Shown here in pieces: positions 1-8,407 of a DNA stretch of 64,000 nt. The notes under the pieces are model-generated. The model did not search any database, was not told the origin of the DNA, and was given only the letters and a program-made list of their open reading frames with translations. Source of the DNA: Saprospiraceae bacterium (GTDB taxonomy: Bacteria; Bacteroidota; Bacteroidia; Chitinophagales; Saprospiraceae); NCBI GenBank assembly GCA_020629715.1, contig JAHDCU010000002.1, positions 522,848-586,847 of the forward strand, read 5' to 3'. The position numbers were made by a program, and so were the translations under genes. The first letter of the stretch is position 1. Each line of letters begins with the position of its first letter.

Positions 1-440
1 TCTTCGATTTGAGATTCATTCCTGGTTTTTCTTTTACAGAACGAAATCTGGCATACACCTCTACAATTGAAAACAATATCGACGTGATCAAAAATGAGGC
101 TGTATTTGTCGAACTACCATTTATGCTTCGATTCAAATCTGCTCCTTATAAAGACAAAAGGGCTTTCGTATTGGCAGGTGTAAAATATAGTGTTGATGTC
201 AATTCGAATGCAGAGAGTAGAGATGCAGATCAACTTGTCAGAATATCTCCGCATGATTTTCAATTAGAAATCGGTGCAGGGGTGCAGTTTTTCTATCCGT
301 ATTTTATATTCTCACCAGAAATCAAATTTTCTCGTGGGATCGTCAACTCTCTGATTTACAATGATGCGCTCAACCAAGCTAGAGTCTTAGAAGATGTAAG
401 TTCCTCTATATTTACGATATCATTCTCTTTTGAGGGTTAA
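1..440 (+). CDS. porT: PorT, type IX secretion outer-membrane protein (3' part)
   Basis: This is the C-terminal part of PorT, an outer-membrane beta-barrel protein of the type IX secretion/gliding system. The reading frame is open to the left edge of the window (codons for F and D precede the first possible TTG start), so the gene begins upstream and the TTG at 9 is not a real start. Visible PorT-like features are the alternating hydrophobic strands, the segment HDFQLEIGAGVQFFYPYF followed by FSPEIKFSRG, and the final strand SIFTISFSFEG typical of a barrel C-terminus. About 146 residues are present, roughly the last 60% of the family. Other T9SS genes (gldJ, porU, porV) lie 15-23 kb downstream. 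The family assignment rests on remembered motif similarity. Confidence 0.85.
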   Translation, partial: FDLRFIPGFSFTERNLAYTSTIENNIDVIKNEAVFVELPFMLRFKSAPYKDKRAFVLAGVKYSVDVNSNAESRDADQLVRISPHDFQLEIGAGVQFFYPYFIFSPEIKFSRGIVNSLIYNDALNQARVLEDVSSSIFTISFSFEG

Positions 441-493
441 TTACTAGCGATATAAAGTTCAAGCTTAGCATTTAAAAGACCTAAACAGGAGTA

Positions 494-1075
494 TTAACAA
501 TTGCAAAATATTAGAACTTCCTTATTTAAATCCAAGTAGAAAGTCTTGAATACTTCAGAAAATAGATCGTAATTTTTATAAAGATCATCCACTGCCTGAG
601 TAAAGTTGCTGGGAAATTTGGTACGTCGATCCATCCACTCCATCGTTTTCCATAATCCCAAATCCGAAGAACAATTTCTTAAAAAATCATGCTCTATCAT
701 CTTGTCAAGCTTATGTTTTGAATTGACTTTTAGATTGCTTAAATTTCTATCGAGTACGATGTATACCTTCTCTGTATGCCTTTCCAAGGAGATTCTAGAG
801 AAATCATCCCAATAGTCCGTCAATAATCGATCACATAACAAATCAAAGACAACAGGCGCATACTTTCCATGATGTTTATGTAGCACCTTGGTACATCGTT
901 TAACATCAACATGGTTGTCTGTAAACGTATCTATCAATCGATGTAATTCTACTCCTTTATGAAAGACATGATTTAGCTCTTTAACCTCTTTATTACTGAT
1001 CAAATCTGCGACTAGATTACCGAATAATAATGTATCAGAGTGACAGGACAACAGACTATGTGCTAAATAATTCAT
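494..1075 (-). CDS. acpH: Acyl carrier protein phosphodiesterase-like protein (AcpH/DUF479)
   Basis: The 193-residue protein matches the AcpH family, which removes the 4'-phosphopantetheine arm from acyl carrier protein in the cytoplasm. The N-terminal MNYLAHSLLS, the GNLVADLI segment, a GVELHRLIDTFTDNH motif and the downstream DLLCDRLLTDYWDDFS are characteristic; the His and Asp residues of these motifs belong to an HD-like metal site. The ATG at 1075 is preferred over an in-frame TTG at 1084 because MNYLAH is the family's usual N-terminus. The gene is divergent from ychF, with about 70 bp between them. The family is clear; the substrate is inferred from E. coli AcpH. Confidence 0.82.
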   Translation of the reverse strand: MNYLAHSLLSCHSDTLLFGNLVADLISNKEVKELNHVFHKGVELHRLIDTFTDNHVDVKRCTKVLHKHHGKYAPVVFDLLCDRLLTDYWDDFSRISLERHTEKVYIVLDRNLSNLKVNSKHKLDKMIEHDFLRNCSSDLGLWKTMEWMDRRTKFPSNFTQAVDDLYKNYDLFSEVFKTFYLDLNKEVLIFCNC

Positions 1076-1105
1076 TAAGCACAAGGTACTCCCTTTTGAT
1101 TAATC

Positions 1106-1113
1106 TATATTTG
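1106..1113 (+). promoter_or_regulatory. Candidate -7 promoter element for ychF
   Basis: TATATTTG fits the Bacteroidota -7 consensus TAnnTTTG and lies 35 bp before the ychF ATG. No TTG is found 19-20 bp upstream, so only half of the promoter is supported. Confidence 0.45.
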
Positions 1114-1147
1114 CGGCGAAATTAGAAAAGAATAAAAGTACAAAATT

Positions 1148-2245
1148 ATGGCTCTTAAATGTGGAATCGTTGGTTTACCAAATGTAGGTAAAAGTACCCT
1201 CTTCAATGCGCTTACATCAGCAAAAGCACTGGCTGCTAATTATCCGTTTGCAACCAAAGATCCTAATGTAGGTATGATCACGGTACCAGATCCGAGACTG
1301 GATGAGCTTGAAAAACTCGTTAACCCTCAAAAAGTAATTCCAACTACTGTTGAAATTGTAGATATTGCCGGATTGATCAAGGGAGCAAGTCAAGGAGAAG
1401 GTTTGGGAAATCAATTTCTTGGGAATATAAGAGAGGTAGACGCAATACTCCATGTGGTGAGATGCTTTGACAATGACAATGTCATACATGTTGATGGATC
1501 AGTAGACCCAGTAAGAGATAAAGAGATCATAGATACGGAGTTGATATTAAAAGATCTCGATACAGTCGAAAAACGTATTGAACGATTTAAAAAAGCTGCG
1601 AAAGGCGGTGATAAGGATGAGGCAAGGAAAGTAGATTTTGGTGAGCGTCTTAAAGCTCATCTAGAAGCAGAAAAACCTGCCCGTACTTTTGATCTTGAAG
1701 ATGAAGAAATTCCACTTTTCAAAGATATGTATTTGCTTACCGCAAAACCGATCATGTATGTATGCAACGTGGACGAAGGGTCTGTCAAAGACGGCAATGA
1801 GCATACCAAAGCCTTTGCGGCAGCTATTGCAGATGAAAATCCTCAAATACTCCTCATTTCTGCAGGTATAGAAGCCGACATTGCTGAGCTTGAAACCAAA
1901 GAAGAAAGAATGGAATTTGTAGAAGAAATGGGATTAGAAGAACCAGGTGTTAATCGCGTAATCCTAGCTAGTTATGAATTATTGAATCTAATCACTTATT
2001 TCACAGCTGGGGAGAAAGAAGTGAGAGCCTGGACCATCATCAAAGGGACTAAAGCACCTGGAGCTGCCGGTGTAATACATACTGATTTTGAAAAAGGATT
2101 TATCCGAGCTGAAGTCATCAAATATGATGATTATGTAAGCTTGGGATCTGAGGCAGCTGTGAAAGATGCTGGTAAGCTTAGCGTAGAAGGAAAGGAATAT
2201 ACCGTCGTGGATGGAGATATCATGCATTTCAGGTTTAATGTATAA
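1148..2245 (+). CDS. ychF: YchF/Obg-like ATPase
   Basis: The product is 365 residues, the usual length for YchF, a universally conserved ribosome-associated TRAFAC-class P-loop NTPase that prefers ATP over GTP. G1 is visible as GLPNVGKST near residue 9, the Walker B/G3 region as DIAGLIKGASQGEGLGN, and the G4 position reads NVDE instead of NKxD, the substitution that explains the ATP preference. The C-terminal TGS domain is present (TIIKGTKAPGAAGVIHTDFE to the end). The ATG at 1148 starts directly at MALKCGIVGLPN. It is followed after 5 bp by an rRNA pseudouridine synthase, so the two are probably cotranscribed up to the terminator at 2957-2993. A role in translation or stress adaptation is inferred from the family. 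Confidence 0.96.
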   Translation: MALKCGIVGLPNVGKSTLFNALTSAKALAANYPFATKDPNVGMITVPDPRLDELEKLVNPQKVIPTTVEIVDIAGLIKGASQGEGLGNQFLGNIREVDAILHVVRCFDNDNVIHVDGSVDPVRDKEIIDTELILKDLDTVEKRIERFKKAAKGGDKDEARKVDFGERLKAHLEAEKPARTFDLEDEEIPLFKDMYLLTAKPIMYVCNVDEGSVKDGNEHTKAFAAAIADENPQILLISAGIEADIAELETKEERMEFVEEMGLEEPGVNRVILASYELLNLITYFTAGEKEVRAWTIIKGTKAPGAAGVIHTDFEKGFIRAEVIKYDDYVSLGSEAAVKDAGKLSVEGKEYTVVDGDIMHFRFNV

Positions 2246-2250
2246 ACAAA

Positions 2251-2844
2251 TTGGTCAACACATTGAAAAAGCTTGAATACTATACGTTTTTCAAACCTTA
2301 CGATGTACTTAGTCAATTTACACAAGATGTCCCTGGTCAAAAAACATTATCAGACTTTGACTTACCCATAGCTAAAGATGTATATCCTGTAGGCAGGCTT
2401 GATCGCGATAGTGAAGGTCTTCTCCTCCTAAGCAACGACAAGACACTACAATCAAAGCTCGCTGCCCCTATTGCAAAGGTGTGGAAAAGCTATTGGGTAC
2501 AAGTAGATGGTGCAATAAATCATGGTGCCATCCATAAATTAAAGCAAGGTGTAACGATAAGAACTAAAAAGAAGGAATACTATACATTGCCCGCGAAGGT
2601 TGAAATCATGGAAAGACCTGAAGGTTTATTCGACAGAAATCCTCCAGTAAGATTCAGAAAAACAATACCTACTTCTTGGATTAAAATCTCAATCCAAGAA
2701 GGGAAGAATAGACAAATCAGAAAAATGTGTAGTGCAGTTGGGTTTCCTGTATTACGATTGATCAGAGTCTCATTAGCAAAGCTCAAAGTGGAAACTTTTA
2801 AGCCTGCACATCTATCAAAAGTAGATTACGAAAATATTTTCTAA
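2251..2844 (+). CDS. rluE: rRNA pseudouridine synthase, RluE-like
   Basis: This 197-residue protein belongs to the RsuA/RluB/RluE pseudouridine synthase family and most resembles RluE, which modifies U2457 of 23S rRNA in E. coli. The opening FFKPYDVLSQFT, the catalytic motif GRLDRDSEGLLLLSND (its first Asp is the nucleophile) and the closing GKNRQIRKMCSAVGFPVLRLIR are diagnostic. There is no N-terminal S4 domain, as expected for RluE. The start appears to be TTG at 2251, 5 bp after the ychF stop, with another TTG at 2263; no in-frame ATG lies near the conserved N-terminus. Likely cotranscribed with ychF. The exact rRNA target is inferred. Confidence 0.9.
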   Translation: MVNTLKKLEYYTFFKPYDVLSQFTQDVPGQKTLSDFDLPIAKDVYPVGRLDRDSEGLLLLSNDKTLQSKLAAPIAKVWKSYWVQVDGAINHGAIHKLKQGVTIRTKKKEYYTLPAKVEIMERPEGLFDRNPPVRFRKTIPTSWIKISIQEGKNRQIRKMCSAVGFPVLRLIRVSLAKLKVETFKPAHLSKVDYENIF

Positions 2845-2956
2845 AAATTTTGCTCTTTCGGGCAGCATTAGATTGACTCAAAGGATCTTAGAGGTACAAG
2901 GGTTATAAACCTTTCAAGATTTGTAGATTAGTTTTATATACATCAATTTTAAGCGA

Positions 2957-2993
2957 AGAGACTTTATTTATAGAAATGAAGTCTCTTTTTTTT
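2957..2993 (+). terminator. Rho-independent terminator after ychF-rluE
   Basis: An 8-bp stem (AGAGACTT at 2957-2964 with AAGTCTCT at 2979-2986) is followed by a T run to 2993. It is about 110 bp beyond the rluE stop and is the first terminator on this strand. Confidence 0.75.
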
Positions 2994-3010
2994 GGGGGCA
3001 TTAAATCATT

Positions 3011-3044
3011 AAAAAAAAGGGCAATCAAATTAATGAATGCCCTT
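3011..3044 (-). terminator. Rho-independent terminator for the HU gene
   Basis: Read on the minus strand, AAGGGCA and TGCCCTT form a 7-bp stem ending in eight T residues. It lies 28 bp past the HU stop codon and is placed tail-to-tail with the ychF-rluE terminator. Confidence 0.8.
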
Positions 3045-3071
3045 CAAAAGTGTTATTCTTTGTGTTCTTTT

Positions 3072-3344
3072 CTAGTTCACAGATTCAGTCAAAGCTTTTC
3101 CTGCTTTAAACTTCACAACATTTTTAGCAGCAATTTTGATAGTAGCTCCTGTAGAAGGATTTCTACCGTCTCTTGCTGGTCTGTGAGATACTGAGAAAGT
3201 ACCGAAACCTATGAAAGCAGCTTTATCACCACCTTTCAATGTTTTTTCGATTCCGTCAAATACAGCTGCAACAGCATCACCTGCTTGAGCCTTTGTGATT
3301 CCAGCAGCATCAGCTACTGAATTGATTAGATCACCTTTGTTCAT
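3072..3344 (-). CDS. hup: HU-family DNA-binding protein
   Basis: This is a 90-residue nucleoid-associated HU protein that bends DNA as a dimer. The family pattern is complete: MNKGDLINSVADAAGITKAQ at the N-terminus, the GFGTFSVSHRPARDGRNPST segment with its RxGRNPxTG-type arm, and a C-terminal KFKAGKAL. It is monocistronic: its own promoter is visible at 3383-3413 and a terminator lies just downstream. Bacteroidota genomes often hold several HU paralogues, so the number or letter of this copy cannot be told from the window. Confidence 0.96.
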   Translation of the reverse strand: MNKGDLINSVADAAGITKAQAGDAVAAVFDGIEKTLKGGDKAAFIGFGTFSVSHRPARDGRNPSTGATIKIAAKNVVKFKAGKALTESVN

Positions 3345-3382
3345 AATATATGAGTTTTTAGTGTTAATTATAATAACGGCGG

Positions 3383-3413
3383 CAAATGTATATTAGATTT
3401 TAATGTTATACAA
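3383..3413 (-). promoter_or_regulatory. Bacteroidota-type promoter for the HU gene
   Basis: On the minus strand a TTG (3411-3413) is followed after 20 bp by TACATTTG (3383-3390), a full match to the -7 consensus TAnnTTTG at near-standard spacing. The HU start codon is about 40 bp downstream. Confidence 0.7.
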
Positions 3414-3561
3414 GTTTTATCCCCAATATTGGCTCAACGTCAATAAAATCGGGGGTTTTCACGCATAATTTATCTATTGTAAGCACATTATTTTTGAAAT
3501 ATTCATGTTTTATCCAAGATGATGACTACCTTTCTATTGCCTCGCTAATTAACGATTTACG

Positions 3562-3771
3562 ATGAAATCTATAAAACGTATATTTATCTATTCCATAATT
3601 ATGATTCTAGCATTTGAATCAAGCTCATGCCGTACCCCTGAAGGTTGTGCTGCAGCCGAGCAGTATCATTCTGAAGCGGACATTAGTAATCCAGATGTCA
3701 AGCGTAAAAAAGGAAGCTCTAACCTATGGTCTAAAAAGCAGCGAAAGCAAATGAAAAAGCGAGGACAGTAA
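3562..3771 (+). CDS. Small predicted lipoprotein, unknown function
   Basis: This 69-residue protein starts at an ATG followed by MKSIKRIFIYSIIMILAFES, a basic n-region and hydrophobic core, then SSSC, a plausible lipobox whose Cys would be lipidated after signal peptidase II cleavage. The mature part is about 45 residues, with a hydrophilic middle (a CAAAEQYHSEAD segment) and a very basic tail rich in K and R (KKQRKQMKKRGQ). I do not recognise a functional family; small proteins with this basic tail recur in Bacteroidota as I recall. It lies 40 bp before a TfoX-N-like gene on the same strand. Coding status is likely given the signal peptide and the intact frame. Confidence 0.6.
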   Translation: MKSIKRIFIYSIIMILAFESSSCRTPEGCAAAEQYHSEADISNPDVKRKKGSSNLWSKKQRKQMKKRGQ

Positions 3772-3810
3772 GTCACGGATGACTAAACGATCTATCTAGA
3801 TACTACCTTG

Positions 3811-4161
3811 ATGAAAAATATACCGTATGAATTTGTGATTGAAGATCTGATTTCCTTAGGTCCTCTAGTCAAGCGGATGTTTGGAGTGCATAGCATCTAC
3901 ATTGGTGAAACTCTATTTCTGGCATTATACAGGGGAGATAAACACCCTCAAGATCATGGAATCTGGATAGGAACAGAAAGGAAGCATCATCAATACCTCA
4001 AACAACATTTCCCATCGATCAGAGCTTTACAAGGAGTTCCAATCAAGAAATGGATACTTCTTCCTGAAGATTCAGAATCTTTTGAGGAAGATGCCTTTCG
4101 CATTTGTCAAATGATCAAAAATGGTGATGAGCGTATTGGGGTTCTTTCTAAAAAGAAATAA
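3811..4161 (+). CDS. TfoX N-terminal domain-like protein
   Basis: The 116-residue product resembles the N-terminal TfoX/Sxy domain: LGPLVKRMFGVHSIYIGETL corresponds to the family's rrMFGg.giY.....FAL pattern, followed by a central stretch containing GIWIGTERKHHQYLK. There is no C-terminal TfoX helix-hairpin-helix domain, so a direct role in competence is not implied. The ATG at 3811 is preferred to the adjacent TTG at 3808. It is convergent with the CCA-adding enzyme gene (7 bp between ends) and may be cotranscribed with the small lipoprotein upstream. Function unknown. Confidence 0.6.
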   Translation: MKNIPYEFVIEDLISLGPLVKRMFGVHSIYIGETLFLALYRGDKHPQDHGIWIGTERKHHQYLKQHFPSIRALQGVPIKKWILLPEDSESFEEDAFRICQMIKNGDERIGVLSKKK

Positions 4162-4167
4162 TTGAGA

Positions 4168-5574
4168 TTAGGCTTGGACTTGCAAATCCATTTCCCTACC
4201 CTTCTTTACCATAAACTCAAAGGCCTCAGTATATTCATTTTGAATAACTCCATCTAAAATTGCTTCACGTATAGCAGTTTTTATCTCCCCTACTTGACGT
4301 GATGGACCTATTCCGAAGGTGTTCATGATCAACTCTCCAGATATTGGCGGCTGCCAGTTACGCAATTGATCCTTCTCTTCTACTTCTTTGATCTTTTGAG
4401 CAACGATCTCATAGTTTGCTAGATACCGCTTTACTTTATTTGGATTTTTAGAGGTAATATCAGCTTTACAAAGCGTCATCAAATCATCGATATCATTGCC
4501 TGCTTCAAAAATCAATCGTCTTATAGCCGAATCAGTTATATTTTCTTTAGTAAGGCTTATGGGTCGAAGGTGAAGACGAACTAATTTCTGAACATATTTC
4601 ATCTTATCATCGAGAGGGAGTCGCATCTTCTTGAATATGCGTGGTGTCATAGCCGCTCCTAAAGCCTCATGACCATGGAATGTCCATCCCTGCTTAGGAT
4701 CAAATCTCTTAGTCGGAGGTTTGGCAATATCATGCATGATTGCGGCCCATCTCAACCAGAGACTATCTGTATGCTTGCATATATTATCAAGAACTTCTAG
4801 TGTATGATAAAAATTATCCTTGTGTCCTTTACCGTTGATCACTTCTACCCCATGCAATGCAAGCATCTCCGGAAAAATAATATCGATCAAACCCGTCTCG
4901 AAAAGCAATTCAAAACCAATGGATGGTTTTCTCGAAAGGATAATTTTATTTAATTCACCTATTATCCTCTCCTTAGAGATGATATTTATACGATTTCTAT
5001 ATTTACTAATACCTTCAAGGGTATCAGGATCAATATAAAATTCTAATTGAGTAGCGAATCTAATAGCCCTCATCATTCTCAAAGGATCATCTGAGAATGT
5101 TTTACCTGGCTCAAGCGGCGTTAAAATTCTCTTTTGTTCTATATGTAATAGACCATCAAAAGGATCGATGATCTGGCCATAATCATGGTCGTTGAGACTG
5201 ACGGCAAGAGCATTAATCGTAAAGTCTCTTCTATTTTGATCATCTTCAAGATTACCATTTTCAACAGCTGGTTTTCGGCTATTTTCAGAATAACTTTCTT
5301 TACGTGCTCCTACAAATTCGATTTCAAGATCTTTGTGCTTAATCATTGCTGTACCAAAACGACTATATACAGTCACTCTCGGCATTGGCCTCATCTTATC
5401 AGCAAGAGATTCTGCAAGTTTTATACCATCGCCTACACATACTATATCTAGGTCTTTACTCGGTCTATTGAGCAATCTATCACGGACATAACCCCCTACT
5501 ACATAAGTTGGATAATTTAATTCTCTGGCTGTTTCTCGGATGAGCTCAAAGATTTTTCGTTCATATGGACGCAT
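4168..5574 (-). CDS. cca: CCA tRNA nucleotidyltransferase / poly(A) polymerase family with HD domain
   Basis: The 468-residue protein is a class II nucleotidyltransferase that adds or repairs the 3' CCA end of tRNAs. The head domain (about residues 15-150) shows VVGGYVRDRLL, the catalytic DLDIVC aspartates and NRRDFTINALA, the standard signature. A binding domain follows (PLRMMRAIRFATQL). The C-terminal half carries an HD phosphohydrolase-like domain (HDIAKPPTKRF near residue 290). The ATG at 5574 (MRPYERKIFELI) is preferred to an in-frame GTG at 5586. It is followed upstream in the window's minus direction by dusB, another tRNA-modifying gene, 63 bp away, so a functional pairing is plausible. 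The choice between CCA-adding and poly(A)-adding activity cannot be read with certainty. Confidence 0.9.
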   Translation of the reverse strand: MRPYERKIFELIRETARELNYPTYVVGGYVRDRLLNRPSKDLDIVCVGDGIKLAESLADKMRPMPRVTVYSRFGTAMIKHKDLEIEFVGARKESYSENSRKPAVENGNLEDDQNRRDFTINALAVSLNDHDYGQIIDPFDGLLHIEQKRILTPLEPGKTFSDDPLRMMRAIRFATQLEFYIDPDTLEGISKYRNRINIISKERIIGELNKIILSRKPSIGFELLFETGLIDIIFPEMLALHGVEVINGKGHKDNFYHTLEVLDNICKHTDSLWLRWAAIMHDIAKPPTKRFDPKQGWTFHGHEALGAAMTPRIFKKMRLPLDDKMKYVQKLVRLHLRPISLTKENITDSAIRRLIFEAGNDIDDLMTLCKADITSKNPNKVKRYLANYEIVAQKIKEVEEKDQLRNWQPPISGELIMNTFGIGPSRQVGEIKTAIREAILDGVIQNEYTEAFEFMVKKGREMDLQVQA

Positions 5575-5637
5575 TTCAAATACCACAACACAAATGTATC
5601 ATTAGTTTGTACTTAAGAAAAAGGTGAATCAAAAATT

Positions 5638-6654
5638 CTAGACTTCTACTAACTGTGGCTTTTTATAAAACTCGTATCCCGCATATTTCTCTTCTATGCG
5701 ATCCAAGGTCCTAAATATTTCGAATGGTTCAAACTCTGTGACTAGCTTTGACCTCCATGGCTTGATTCCCGGAAGACCACGGAAATATTGTCCGTAATGT
5801 CTGCGCATCTCTACAACACCAAGTTTCGGCCCTTTCCATTCGATACCATGCATCAAATGTTGACGAGCAGCATCTACTCTTTCTTTAAGTGTCGGAGGAT
5901 CCAGTATTTCTCCTGTATGAAAGAAATGTTTAATTTCTCTAAATATCCATGGATTGCCTATACTTGCCCGACCTATCATAATACCATCTACACCATATCT
6001 ATTTCGATATGCAAGAGCCTTTTGAGGACTATCAATATCTCCATTCCCAAATATAGGAATATGTATTCTCGGATTTTCCTTGATTTTACCTATTTTAGTC
6101 CAATCGGCTTCTCCTTTATACATCTGCTTTCGGGTACGTCCATGTATGGATAATGCTTTTATACCTACATCTTGTAGCCTTTCTGCTACGTCTTCTATAA
6201 AAATCGTATTATCATCCCAACCTAATCTTGTCTTTACGGTGACTGGTAAGTTAGTCGCATCAACGATCTCTTTCGTCAGTGCTACCATCCTAGGTATATC
6301 CTGCAATATACCTGCTCCGGCCATCTTACATACCACTTTTTTCACTGGACATCCAAAGTTGATATCTAGCACCTCTGGTTGAGCTTCCTCAACTATTTCA
6401 GCTGCTCGACGCATAGAATCTATCTCGGCGCCAAAAATTTGTATGCCCACGGGACGTTCTTCAGGATATATATCTAATTTTTGAACAGACTTATGAGCAT
6501 CCCTAATCAGACCTTCCACCGAGATAAACTCAGTATACATCATATCACAACCTTGGGCCTTACATAAGGCTCTAAACGGTGGATCACTTACATCCTCCAT
6601 AGGTGCAAGCAACAACGGAAATTCTCCTAATTCAACGTTTGCGATTTTTACCAT
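5638..6654 (-). CDS. dusB: tRNA-dihydrouridine synthase (DusB-like)
   Basis: This 338-residue flavoenzyme uses FMN and NADPH to reduce uridine to dihydrouridine in tRNA. The TIM-barrel family signatures are present: LAPMEDVSDPPFRALC near the N-terminus, the catalytic-Cys motif DINFGCPVKKVVCKMAGAG, KTRLGWDD, the HGRTRKQMYKGEADW segment, GNGDIDSP and IMIGRASIGNPW (phosphate binding). The short C-terminal helical domain is also present. It starts at ATG 6654, with nhaB 64 bp upstream on the same strand. The presence of only one Dus gene here and the typical motifs favour DusB; the exact uridine position modified is not deducible. Confidence 0.94.
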   Translation of the reverse strand: MVKIANVELGEFPLLLAPMEDVSDPPFRALCKAQGCDMMYTEFISVEGLIRDAHKSVQKLDIYPEERPVGIQIFGAEIDSMRRAAEIVEEAQPEVLDINFGCPVKKVVCKMAGAGILQDIPRMVALTKEIVDATNLPVTVKTRLGWDDNTIFIEDVAERLQDVGIKALSIHGRTRKQMYKGEADWTKIGKIKENPRIHIPIFGNGDIDSPQKALAYRNRYGVDGIMIGRASIGNPWIFREIKHFFHTGEILDPPTLKERVDAARQHLMHGIEWKGPKLGVVEMRRHYGQYFRGLPGIKPWRSKLVTEFEPFEIFRTLDRIEEKYAGYEFYKKPQLVEV

Positions 6655-6718
6655 GATTGGTTAAAGATACTTTGGATCAGAGTATTTATTGGTGGCTAAT
6701 TTGCTAAAATTTTAATAT

Positions 6719-8371
6719 CTATAGAGTCCATAATATACCTAGCAATCCAACTGTACCCAATACTATCGTATAAGGCAATGCCATTTTAACCATTTTCCCA
6801 TACGATAAATGTATTAGTGGGGCGATTGCCGATGTCAACAAGAATAAAAAGGCAGCTTGACCATTTGGCGTCGCCACACTAGGTAGATTAGTACCTGTAT
6901 TGATTGCAATAGCAAGTTTTTCAAATTGAGATCTCTTTTCTGATAAATCATCTAAGATTGGTGTTAAAGAGGAGACCTCAGATGCCGATAATGTAGATTT
7001 TAGTTCTAATAATTGTGGTAACCAAGAATTAAATTTGGCGCTACTATTTATTTGTGAACTTACAAATTCATCGACCTCAGTAATATTCAAAGCATTTAAA
7101 CTAGATACCATATTATCAAAAACAAGCTTCCCTTCAAATACTTCTTTAACCTCACCAATGTATACAGTAGCTACAAAAACATTATCACTTATCATGGAAA
7201 GAACACCATTGGCTAAATAAAACATTGCAGGTTGTTGTCCTGGCTCTAGGCTTAAAGCCCAATCTATTATGGGCTTAAACAAATGTTGATCATGGATCAT
7301 AGCGACGATCACAAAGAATACTACCAATAAACCTGTAAATGGAAGAGCCTCTTCAAAAGCTTTACCTAAATGATGCTCTTCAGTAATCCCCATAAAAGCA
7401 GTCTGTAGTATAATAAGCCCTAGACCTATCAAACCCACAGGAGCGAGGTGCAGTGCTAATCCAATAACAAGCAATATAGCTGCAACCCCTTGAATGATGA
7501 GATCAATCTTTTGTTTTTTGGATCGCTTTGCGTCAGCTTCATGCGTATAATTCTCAATAATTTTACGAGCTACTTCTGGCAATTTTGCTCCATAACCAAA
7601 TATTTTCGTTGTTTCCAATAATGTGGTAGTTAGTAAACCAAAAGCAAATACTGGAAGTGTTATTGGTGCCATGTGTAAGAAAAAATCAATAAAATCCCAT
7701 CCCATTTTCTCACCTATTAGCAAATTTTGGGGCTCGCCCACCAAAGTACATACACCTCCTAGCGCAGTACCTACAACACCATGCATGATCAAACTCCTTA
7801 AAAAGCTCTGAAACTCTGCTAAAGTTTCTCCACTCAGTTCTTTTCGATCAAGAACGCCACTGTCATCATAATCTTTACTACTAGAATGAATTTTATGATA
7901 CACTCCGTAAAAGCCTACGGCTACGGAAATCAGCACTGCCGTAACCGTCAAGGCATCTAAAAAAGCACTTAGCAAAGCAGATAAGAAGACAAATAAAAGA
8001 GAAAGGACTAATTTGGATTTAATTTTAGTAAATACCTTACTGAATATATACATCAATAAGGGTTTCATAAAATATATTCCTGCTACCATGAATACTAGCA
8101 GTAGAATTACTTCAAGATTGGCTTCGATCTCATGGTAGGCATTGTAAGGAGTAGTAAGGCCTAAAAATAATGCTTGGATCGCCAAAAGACCACCACTTTG
8201 CAATGGATAGCACTTAAGAGCCATGGCAAGGGTAAAAATAAATTCTCCGATGAATAACCAAGCTGTAATCACTGGTCCCAGTGTATAAAGTGCTACGATA
8301 TTGAATACTAGGAAAAAAATCATGGTATACTTGTACCATTTTGGACTATGACCTAAAAACGATTGAAACAT
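6719..8371 (-). CDS. nhaB: Na+/H+ antiporter NhaB with a long inserted loop
   Basis: This 550-residue polytopic inner-membrane protein is NhaB, which exchanges cytoplasmic Na+ for protons. Agreement with the enterobacterial protein (about 513 residues) is strong: [10 protein letters not shown] at the N-terminus, [76 protein letters not shown] and [19 protein letters not shown]. Between [13 protein letters not shown] and [14 protein letters not shown] (about residues 415-480) there are some 50 extra residues, mostly polar and helix-like, absent from the E. coli sequence as I remember it. It lies 36 bp downstream of the gamma-glutamyltransferase gene, with a small AATTGC/GCAATT hairpin in the gap but no T run. 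Confidence 0.93.
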   Translation of the reverse strand: MFQSFLGHSPKWYKYTMIFFLVFNIVALYTLGPVITAWLFIGEFIFTLAMALKCYPLQSGGLLAIQALFLGLTTPYNAYHEIEANLEVILLLVFMVAGIYFMKPLLMYIFSKVFTKIKSKLVLSLLFVFLSALLSAFLDALTVTAVLISVAVGFYGVYHKIHSSSKDYDDSGVLDRKELSGETLAEFQSFLRSLIMHGVVGTALGGVCTLVGEPQNLLIGEKMGWDFIDFFLHMAPITLPVFAFGLLTTTLLETTKIFGYGAKLPEVARKIIENYTHEADAKRSKKQKIDLIIQGVAAILLVIGLALHLAPVGLIGLGLIILQTAFMGITEEHHLGKAFEEALPFTGLLVVFFVIVAMIHDQHLFKPIIDWALSLEPGQQPAMFYLANGVLSMISDNVFVATVYIGEVKEVFEGKLVFDNMVSSLNALNITEVDEFVSSQINSSAKFNSWLPQLLELKSTLSASEVSSLTPILDDLSEKRSQFEKLAIAINTGTNLPSVATPNGQAAFLFLLTSAIAPLIHLSYGKMVKMALPYTIVLGTVGLLGILWTL

Positions 8372-8407
8372 ATGTATAGGCGTTTAATTGCTCTGCAATT
8401 TACAATA

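Noticed and set aside
1217-1489. Antisense reading frames inside ychF and inside many other genes
   Set aside because: They lie wholly opposite conserved genes, have no homology I recognise and show no independent promoter or spacing.
8372-8407. AATTGC/GCAATT hairpin between ggt and nhaB as a terminator
   Set aside because: Stem is only 6 bp and has no T run, so it is unlikely to stop transcription.
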